Shown here piece by piece: positions 57,944 to 64,000 of a DNA stretch of 64,000 bases. The DNA lies in contig DATLXN010000014.1 of assembly GCA_035575715.1 (NCBI GenBank), forward strand, positions 62,001-126,000, written 5' to 3'. Made by a program: the position numbers and the translations under genes. The notes beneath the pieces were generated by a model, which was not told where the DNA came from, did not search any database, and saw nothing but the letters and a program-made list of their open reading frames with translations. Positions within the stretch are counted from its first letter, which is position 1; each line of letters begins with the position of its first letter. Source of the DNA: JACCSI01 sp035575715 (lineage in GTDB: Bacteria; Acidobacteriota; Vicinamibacteria; Vicinamibacterales; UBA2999).

Positions 57944-58866
57944 TGACACGACACCATTTCGCCACCGCGGTCTTCGCGTTCGTCGTCGGGATGAGTGCCA
58001 TCTCGGTCGCGGGTCAGGCCGCGCCGGTGCAGGCGCCGAAAACGCAGACGCCCGCGCCGACTCCTCCGCCGATGCCCGAACGGCAACTCCTCGGCACCCA
58101 AACCACTGACTACGTCGTCGGCCCGGCCGACGTGATCAAGATCACCGTCTTCAATGAAGATCAGCTGACCGGCAGCTTCCGCGTCGACACCGACGGCACG
58201 ATTACCTATCCGATGCTCGGCCGCCACCACGTCGCCGGACGCACCGCCCGCGAGATCGAAACGGTGCTGACCAAACTGCTGGAAGATGGTTTCGTGCGGC
58301 GTCCGACGGTCGCCGTCGAAGTTCAGGATTTTCGCAGCCGCACGATTTTCATCGTCGGCGAAGTCCGTACCGCTGGAAAGTATCCGCTCCAGGGCGATAT
58401 GACCCTGCTCGAGGCCCTGGCGCTTGCCGGGTCGGTGACGTCGAATGCGAGCAACGAGATTCGTGTGATTCGTCCGCGTGATCCGAGTGCGAAGAAAGAG
58501 GCGGCGCAGCCGGATGCCGACGTCAACGCCGAGGAAATCAAAGTCGACCTCAAAGCGCTCGAAGAAGGCAAGGTGGCCGGCAACGTCGTTCTGCAGGATG
58601 GCGACACCGTCATCGTCGGCCGCGCCGAGCGCTTCTACATCAGCGGCCACGTGCGCACGCCCGGCTCCTATGTCATTGACCGCGGCATGACCGTACAACA
58701 GGCCATCGCCGTCGCCGGCGGGATGACCGAACGCGGCTCGACGCGCGGGATCAAAGTGCGGCGCGAAAACCCGAACAAGCCGGGCGAATTCGTCGAGGTC
58801 GATGTCCGCCTGACCGACCGCGTGGTGCCCGGTGACACGATCGTGGTCCGCCAGCGGCGGATCTGA
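57943..58866 (+). CDS. Polysaccharide export outer-membrane protein (Wza-like, SLBB domains)
   Basis: 307 residues. Signal peptide FATAVFAFVVGMSAISVAGQA; no lipobox Cys. Poly_export domain at about 52-140 (DYVVGPADVIKITVFNEDQL, FRVDTDGTITYPMLGRHHVA) and two SLBB domains (RTIFIVGEVRTAGKYPL, RFYISGHVRTPGSYVI). Forms the periplasmic and outer-membrane channel for capsule or exopolysaccharide. Confidence 0.92.
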   Translation: MTRHHFATAVFAFVVGMSAISVAGQAAPVQAPKTQTPAPTPPPMPERQLLGTQTTDYVVGPADVIKITVFNEDQLTGSFRVDTDGTITYPMLGRHHVAGRTAREIETVLTKLLEDGFVRRPTVAVEVQDFRSRTIFIVGEVRTAGKYPLQGDMTLLEALALAGSVTSNASNEIRVIRPRDPSAKKEAAQPDADVNAEEIKVDLKALEEGKVAGNVVLQDGDTVIVGRAERFYISGHVRTPGSYVIDRGMTVQQAIAVAGGMTERGSTRGIKVRRENPNKPGEFVEVDVRLTDRVVPGDTIVVRQRRI

Positions 58867-58876
58867 CAGCCGCTCG

Positions 58877-58934
58877 CCAATCACTCAATCATCCAATCAC
58901 CCAATCGCCAATCACCCAATCGCCAATCACCCAA
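58877..58934. repeat. CCAATCAC-type tandem repeat
   Basis: About eight units alternating CCAATCAC, CCAATCG and close variants fill the gap up to 7 bp before the asnB start. Confidence 0.85.
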
Positions 58935-58941
58935 TAGATAA

Positions 58942-60822
58942 ATGTGCGGCATTGCCGGCGTGATTCGTTTCACGCCCGGCTCCAATTTCACGTCGATCGC
59001 CGAGCGCCTGGACGCGGGATTAGCGCATCGCGGTCCGGACGATCGCGGTCGCTATGTGTCGCCGGCCGCCGACGCATTGCTGGTGCATCGCCGCCTCGCC
59101 ATCATCGACCCGACGTCGTGCGGCCATCAACCGATGGCCACGCCCGATGGCCGGCATCACATTGTGTTCAACGGTGAGATCTACAACCACCGCGCGCTGC
59201 GCGCAGACCTCGAGTCGTCGGGAGAAACGTTTCACACTAATTCCGACACTGACGTCGTACTCCGGCTCATTGCGCGCCGCGGCGTGAGCGCTCTTGCGAC
59301 CGTGCGCGGGATGTTCGCGCTTGCGGTGTGGGATAACCACGCGCGCGAACTCACCGTCACCCGCGATCGTTTCGGGATCAAGCCGCTGTACGTGGCCGCA
59401 ACGACGCGGCAGGTTGGTTTCGCGTCGGCAGTCAGTGCCCTGATCGACGCCGGTCTGTCGGATGGCACGATCGACGCCGCCGGCGTGCTCGCGTTTTTGC
59501 GCTGGGGCCATATCCCCGCCCCGCTCACCTGGGTGCGCGGTGTTGAAGCCCTGCCCGCCGGCACGTGGCGGACGTGGTCAGCCGATGGCACATCCCGCTG
59601 CGGCCGCTTTGCCGACGCCCGCGAGCTGTGGACTGGCGATCCGGATCCCCTGACGACGGCCGCGGCGATGATCGAGCGCGCACGCGCCGCACTCGATGAC
59701 AGCGTGGCGGCGCATTTGGTCGCTGATGTGCCGGTAGGAATTTTTCTGTCCGGCGGCCTCGATTCTGCGGCGCTTACCGCGCTGGCGCGGCCGCGGGTGT
59801 CAGCCCTTCACACCTACACCGTCGTCGTTGACGAGCAAGCCTACTCGGAGGCGCAGGGCGCAGCACTCGTGGCGCAGCATTTCGACACCACGCACCATAC
59901 GTTGCAGGTCGACGCGGCGACCGTGGCGCGGCAGTTCGACACCACGCTGCATGTCATGGATCAGCCGACGGTCGACGGGTTCAACACCTTTGCGGTCGCC
60001 GGCGCTGTGGCCGCGACCGGCGTCAAAGCCGTGTTGTCCGGCGTTGGCGGCGACGAGGTGTTTGGCGGCTACCCGTCGTTCCGCCGCCTGCCTCGTGCCA
60101 TCCGCCTGTCGCGCATGCTCGGACCCGCGGCCCCGTTCGCCGCACGGATCGCGGCGACCGCACGGCCGGCATGGCAGTCGCCGCGGTGGGCCCACTTCGC
60201 GGCCAGTCGGGGCGCACCCGGTGAGATGTATCGCGCGCTGCGCGGTTACATGATGCCGACAGAGCTCGCGTCGATCGCCGGCCCAGCGCTGACTCTCGAT
60301 GCCTCGGCCATGGCGCGTGTCCGCGAAGTCGAAGAGTCGATGCTGCGTCCCGTCGCAAGCGAAGTCGACGTGGCAACCGCCGCGCGGCTGGAGAGCACCA
60401 TCTATCTGCAGTCGCAGTTGCTGCGCGATATCGACGCATTCTCCATGGCGCACGCGTTGGAAGTGCGTGTGCCGTTCATCGACGCCGAACTGGTTGGCGC
60501 GATATGGCCCGACCTCGCGCGTCACCCGGCATTGCTGGATAAGAAATCCCTTCTGACGCGCGCTGTGCCGAATCTGCCGAGCGGTATTCTCGGTCAGCCG
60601 AAACGCGGCTTTACGCTGCCGTTCGCGCTGTGGATTGATCACGGCCTCAAAGACGCCGTTTACACCGGGATCGAGGCGCTGGCGCGCGATGGCTGGATCA
60701 AGCACGAGGCGCCGGCCCATCTCTGGGATCAGTGGAGCAAGCGGCACGTCCACTGGAACCGCGTATGGGGTCTCGGGGTACTTGGCCGTTTTCTGCATGC
60801 GCACGCCGGCACGCCTCGATGA
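58942..60822 (+). CDS. asnB: Asparagine synthetase (glutamine-hydrolysing)
   Basis: 626 residues. N-terminal Ntn glutaminase with Cys2 (MCGIAGVIRF), RLAIIDPTSCGHQP and FNGEIYNHRALR; C-terminal synthetase with the PPi loop LSGGLDSAAL and SGVGGDEVFGGYP. Its location inside a polysaccharide cluster suggests amidation of a sugar or peptide moiety (as for other EPS-linked AsnB proteins) rather than housekeeping asparagine supply; that is inference. Stop overlaps the next start (ATGA). Confidence 0.93.
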   Translation: MCGIAGVIRFTPGSNFTSIAERLDAGLAHRGPDDRGRYVSPAADALLVHRRLAIIDPTSCGHQPMATPDGRHHIVFNGEIYNHRALRADLESSGETFHTNSDTDVVLRLIARRGVSALATVRGMFALAVWDNHARELTVTRDRFGIKPLYVAATTRQVGFASAVSALIDAGLSDGTIDAAGVLAFLRWGHIPAPLTWVRGVEALPAGTWRTWSADGTSRCGRFADARELWTGDPDPLTTAAAMIERARAALDDSVAAHLVADVPVGIFLSGGLDSAALTALARPRVSALHTYTVVVDEQAYSEAQGAALVAQHFDTTHHTLQVDAATVARQFDTTLHVMDQPTVDGFNTFAVAGAVAATGVKAVLSGVGGDEVFGGYPSFRRLPRAIRLSRMLGPAAPFAARIAATARPAWQSPRWAHFAASRGAPGEMYRALRGYMMPTELASIAGPALTLDASAMARVREVEESMLRPVASEVDVATAARLESTIYLQSQLLRDIDAFSMAHALEVRVPFIDAELVGAIWPDLARHPALLDKKSLLTRAVPNLPSGILGQPKRGFTLPFALWIDHGLKDAVYTGIEALARDGWIKHEAPAHLWDQWSKRHVHWNRVWGLGVLGRFLHAHAGTPR

Positions 60823-62396
60823 GGCGGCTGGCCGATGCCGCCATCGTGATGGCGCTGGCCGTCGGGACTTTCGTCTTCCTCGAGGCCCGCGTCGCAGTGG
60901 CTGCGCCGGTGGCGGAGGATGCAGCGATTCTGTTTCGATATGCCCTGAACCTTGCCGCGGGCGACGGGCTTCGATGGAACCCGGACGGGCCAACGGTGAG
61001 CGGTGCGAGCGATCTGCTCTTTGTGGGCGTGGTCGCGCTCGTCGCGCAAGGACCGTTTTCGATCGAATGGGCGGCGCGTGCCGTTGGGGCGGCGGCGCAC
61101 GTGGCGACAGTGATCGCCGTCTACCTGGCGCTGGCGCGCTTGTTCAAGCAGCCGCGTGGGCTCGCAGTGGCGGCGGCGCTGTTCGTGTTATTCAGCCCGG
61201 CCTGGACTTACGTCGCAGCTGGGTTCGGAACCACACTCTTCGCGCTGGTGGCAGTGGCGGCGTGGTGCGCCATGGTGCGATCGCTGCGATCGCCACACCC
61301 GCGTGATGCACAGATCTTCGGCGCGTCGCTGATCCTCTTGCTCATCACTCGGCCGGATGGAACGGTTCTCGCTTCCGCGATGTGGCTCGGCTATGCGATT
61401 GCCCGCGGCGTCGACCGCGTCGCCGTCGTCTCGGCAGTGACTTTTGCGGCCGGTGCGGCCACGTTGGCTCTCGGGCGCTGGACCTACTTCGGCGACATCC
61501 TGCCTCCCACAGTAGTGAAGTGGACATGGCCTGATTCCGTTGCGTCGGCGATTGCGCTGCAACGCGGTGCGTTCGCGATGTGGCCGGCGCTGCTCACGGT
61601 GCCGCTGGTGTTGTGGTCCCGCCGGCGAGAGGCGTGGGCGTTCGCCATTCCGGCGATTGCGTTCACGGCGTTCTGGGCGTTCATCTACGACGACCAGAAT
61701 TTCAACAGCCGGTATCAGTACGCGCTCACGCCAATCGCTCTGCTGGCGTGGCCGCTGTGGACTGATGCCGTCAGGACGCGGGTGGTTGATCTGAGGCGCT
61801 TCAAACCGTTCGCCTATGCGGCAGCGGTGGTGGCGGTGGTGATTGGCGCGTCGCTGGCGGTGTGGCACCAGGCGCGACGGGTTTACCAAGTGCCGGTCGA
61901 AGACGGCCGCTACGCGGTCGCGCGAGAGTTGTCCGCGTTCAGCGGGCGCGGCCTGCGGATGGCGGTCACTGATGCCGGAATCTTGTCGTTTGCCAGCGGC
62001 TGGTCGTCGACGATTGATCTGGTCGGCTTAAACGACGCGGCAATCGCCCGCGACGGCGTGCGCGCCGAATATCTGGCTGCTCACGCGCCGGCCGTCATCG
62101 AGTTCACGACGCAATGCGAATCGTCGACGGACCGCGCGTTCGAGCTTGGCTGGCACGGCATGACACGTCGCATCCGCCAGTTCGTCACCGACCACAACTA
62201 TATTCACGCCGCCGCCTACGGGCGCGATGCGTTGTGGGTGCAACACTATTACGTTCGTCCGTCGTTGCGCGATAGCCAGGCGTTGGTGTCGGCACTGCGC
62301 GACGTGCCCTTCGCGCTACCCGGCACCGGCGAGCGGGCGCGCAATCTGGTCATCGACAACGCTGTGCAATGGGGTCCATGTCCGCCACTGCCGTGA
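60819..62396 (+). CDS. Polytopic membrane protein, putative GT-C glycosyltransferase
   Basis: 525 residues, about ten membrane helices in the N-terminal 375, then a periplasmic tail (HNYIHAAAYGRDALWVQHYY). The early loop VAEDAAILFRYALNLAAGDG and LRWNPDGPTVSG matches the EDA-x3-RYA-x-N-x2-G pattern of GT-C arabinosyl/mannosyl transferases that use polyprenyl-phosphate sugars; the acidic ED would be catalytic. Start chosen at 60,819, overlapping the asnB stop. Confidence 0.72.
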   Translation: MRRLADAAIVMALAVGTFVFLEARVAVAAPVAEDAAILFRYALNLAAGDGLRWNPDGPTVSGASDLLFVGVVALVAQGPFSIEWAARAVGAAAHVATVIAVYLALARLFKQPRGLAVAAALFVLFSPAWTYVAAGFGTTLFALVAVAAWCAMVRSLRSPHPRDAQIFGASLILLLITRPDGTVLASAMWLGYAIARGVDRVAVVSAVTFAAGAATLALGRWTYFGDILPPTVVKWTWPDSVASAIALQRGAFAMWPALLTVPLVLWSRRREAWAFAIPAIAFTAFWAFIYDDQNFNSRYQYALTPIALLAWPLWTDAVRTRVVDLRRFKPFAYAAAVVAVVIGASLAVWHQARRVYQVPVEDGRYAVARELSAFSGRGLRMAVTDAGILSFASGWSSTIDLVGLNDAAIARDGVRAEYLAAHAPAVIEFTTQCESSTDRAFELGWHGMTRRIRQFVTDHNYIHAAAYGRDALWVQHYYVRPSLRDSQALVSALRDVPFALPGTGERARNLVIDNAVQWGPCPPLP

Positions 62397-63211
62397 CGCC
62401 GGTGACGGTGATCGACAGCGGCCATATGACCGGCAGCGCGTGGGCCGAGCTGTGGAGTTACCGTGAGCTGCTCGCGTTTCTGGTGTGGCGCGACCTGAAG
62501 GTTCGGTACCGCCAGACCGCGTTGGGTGTCGCGTGGGCCGTGTTGCAGCCGTTGGCGACGATGGTGGTCTTCGCGGTGTTTTTCGGGCGCCTGGCGAAGC
62601 TCCCGTCCGACGGCGTGCCGTATCCGGTATTTGTGTTTGCCGCGCTGGTGCCGTGGACCTATCTGGCGGCGGCGGTCTCGACCGGTGCGGGCGCACTGAT
62701 CACCAATCAGAATCTCCTCACCAAGGTCTACTTCCCTCGATTGCTGGTCCCGGCCGCTGCGGTCACGACGCCGCTGTGTGATGCCGCCTTGACGCTGCTG
62801 CTGGCGCTGGTGCTCATTGCCTGGTACGGCATCATGCCAAGCCTTGCGCTTCTAGTGGTGCCGCTGTTGCTTGTCTTCTCGCTCCTGATCGCCCTTGGCG
62901 CAAGCGCGTGGCTATCTGCGCTAACGGTCCGTTATCGCGACGTGCGATACACGTTGCCGTTCGCGATACAGCTCTGGTTGTTCGTGACGCCGGTCGCCTA
63001 TCCCAGCTCGCTGATTCCCGCGCAGTGGCGTGTCGTCTACGGCCTGAACCCGATGACCACTGTCGTCGATGGGTTTCGCTGGGCGCTCCTCGGTACCCCG
63101 CCGCCGCCAGTCGCTGTAGTTGCCGCGTCGGTGGCCGTGACCGCCGCGCTCCTCGCCGGCGGACTCTGGTATTTCCGCCGCGAAGAACGGTCCTTTGCCG
63201 ACCTCGCCTGA
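62369..63211 (+). CDS. ABC-2 type polysaccharide/polyol-phosphate export permease
   Basis: 280 residues with six membrane spans. N-terminal ELLAFLVWRDLKVRYRQTAL and GVAWAVLQPLATMVVFAVFF are hallmarks of the Wzm/TagG/KpsM group. C-terminal PVAYPSSLIPAQWRVVYGLN and MTTVVDGFRW follow. Overlaps the preceding gene by 28 bp; a second ATG at 62,378 is possible. The matching ATPase (Wzt-like) is not in the window and is expected downstream. Confidence 0.92.
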   Translation: MGSMSATAVTPVTVIDSGHMTGSAWAELWSYRELLAFLVWRDLKVRYRQTALGVAWAVLQPLATMVVFAVFFGRLAKLPSDGVPYPVFVFAALVPWTYLAAAVSTGAGALITNQNLLTKVYFPRLLVPAAAVTTPLCDAALTLLLALVLIAWYGIMPSLALLVVPLLLVFSLLIALGASAWLSALTVRYRDVRYTLPFAIQLWLFVTPVAYPSSLIPAQWRVVYGLNPMTTVVDGFRWALLGTPPPPVAVVAASVAVTAALLAGGLWYFRREERSFADLA

Positions 63212-63995
63212 GGTGCTGACAACGCCGCAACCCGGCTGTGCTGTGCCGGTCGTGCCGCGCCCGGATGAAGGCGTGCAGGACAACGGACGGATGCTGCGCC
63301 TGGCCAATCGCCTCGGTATTTCGCGCAGCTTGCTGTGGGCGTTGCGGACCGAAGGCGAAGCCGCTATCGTCGGTTGGCAGTCACGCTGGTGGTGGCCTGC
63401 GCGGCGGCGGCTGAGACAGCTGCGGCAGCAACGTGAGCTGCTGGTTAACGTTGGCTCCGGCCCGTTTGTCATCGATGGCTTCATCAATCTCGAGCTGCGG
63501 GCGTATCACGATGATGTTGTGCGCTGGGACTGCCGGCGGTCGCTGCCGTTCACGGACGCCTCCTGCGCCGGCATCCGCATTGAGCACTTCGTTGAGCATC
63601 TCGACCCGCGCGATGAGTTGCCGGCACTGCTTGCCGATTGTCATCGCGCCTTACAGCCCGGCGGCGTGCTGCGGATCATCGTGCCGGACACCGCTCGCTA
63701 CCTTCGCGCGTATCTCGATGACGATCGCGTCGCCTTTCATCGATTAGCTGTGCCCGATCCGTTGCCCAACGATCTGCCGACGCCGCTGGACATCGTGAAC
63801 CATGTCTTTCATCAGTGGCATGAACATCGATGGGCCTACGACTGGCCCAGCCTCTCATGGCGATTGCAGGCGGTCGGGTTTGGTGACCTGGAACTGACCA
63901 CCTTCCAGCAGTCGCGCTTGCCGGCCCTTGCCCAGGACCGCGATGAGCATGCCGTGTACTCGATGTATGTCGACGCGGTGAAAAACGTAACGTGA
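63195..63995 (+). CDS. Class I SAM-dependent methyltransferase
   Basis: 266 residues if started at the TTG at 63,195; an ATG at 63,291 would drop 32 poorly conserved residues. SAM-binding motif I is LLVNVGSGPFVIDGFINLEL; ADCHRALQPGGVLRIIVPD is the motif IV/post region of Methyltransf_11 proteins, and HWHEHRW-like HQWHEHRWAYDW resembles O-antigen or glycan methyltransferases. Overlaps the permease by 17 bp, continuing the polysaccharide operon, and ends 5 bp before the window edge. Confidence 0.85.
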   Translation: MPTSPEVLTTPQPGCAVPVVPRPDEGVQDNGRMLRLANRLGISRSLLWALRTEGEAAIVGWQSRWWWPARRRLRQLRQQRELLVNVGSGPFVIDGFINLELRAYHDDVVRWDCRRSLPFTDASCAGIRIEHFVEHLDPRDELPALLADCHRALQPGGVLRIIVPDTARYLRAYLDDDRVAFHRLAVPDPLPNDLPTPLDIVNHVFHQWHEHRWAYDWPSLSWRLQAVGFGDLELTTFQQSRLPALAQDRDEHAVYSMYVDAVKNVT

Positions 63996-64000
63996 CCGAG

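Overview
The window is high-GC bacterial chromosome with a double-membrane cell plan (TamB/BamA-type assembly, lipoproteins, Wza-type export). The gene set, the trigger factor-clpP-clpX-lon order, the many Hanks-type kinase/TPR features and the abundant intergenic micro-repeats suggest an Acidobacteriota member, perhaps Vicinamibacteria. This is an inference from content; there is no rRNA here to prove it.

Layout. 1-7 kb: the 3' end of hslU, an FN3 lipoprotein, a fumarylacetoacetase-family hydrolase, and a three-subunit acyl-CoA carboxylase (carboxyltransferase, biotin carboxylase, biotin carrier). 7-14.6 kb: a coupled envelope-assembly set (TamB-like protein, BamA/TamA-like protein with seven POTRA-like repeats, SurA-N-like protein). 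14.6-19 kb: CPBP protease, NtrC-type regulator plus histidine kinase, small lipoprotein. 19-22 kb: B12-dependent ribonucleotide reductase with tandem NrdR-box candidates overlapping its promoter region. 22-26.7 kb: DNA ligase and MBL exonuclease divergent from RecQ. 26.7-31.3 kb: coiled-coil protein, RraA-like protein, alpha/beta hydrolase, SDR, APC permease. 31.3-34.7 kb: kinase-TPR protein and a frameshifted OmpA pseudogene.

34,709-37,837 is a 3.1-kb IS1595-type transposon. It has 32-bp imperfect terminal inverted repeats and a perfect 8-bp target duplication. Besides its transposase it carries several small unknown genes, a class II leucine-like tRNA whose anticodon reads UUA (a predicted UAA/ochre suppressor), and a second tRNA-like element with an encoded CCA. 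This is the most unusual part of the window.

37.9-41.7 kb is an mrfA-mrfB (YprA/YprB) helicase-exonuclease repair pair. 41.7-45.8 kb: L31, agmatine deiminase and N-carbamoylputrescine amidase (putrescine synthesis), and two unknown genes. 45.8-53.6 kb: rho, engB, lon, clpX, clpP and tig, all on the minus strand, followed by tRNA-Leu(UAG). 53.9-55.3 kb: a small zinc-ribbon protein and a Dam-type methylase. 55.8 kb to the end: a polysaccharide operon in which many stop and start codons overlap (Ca-binding-like lipoprotein, Fis-type HTH, beta-barrel, Wza-like exporter, asparagine synthetase, GT-C-like membrane protein, ABC-2 permease, methyltransferase); it runs off the window.
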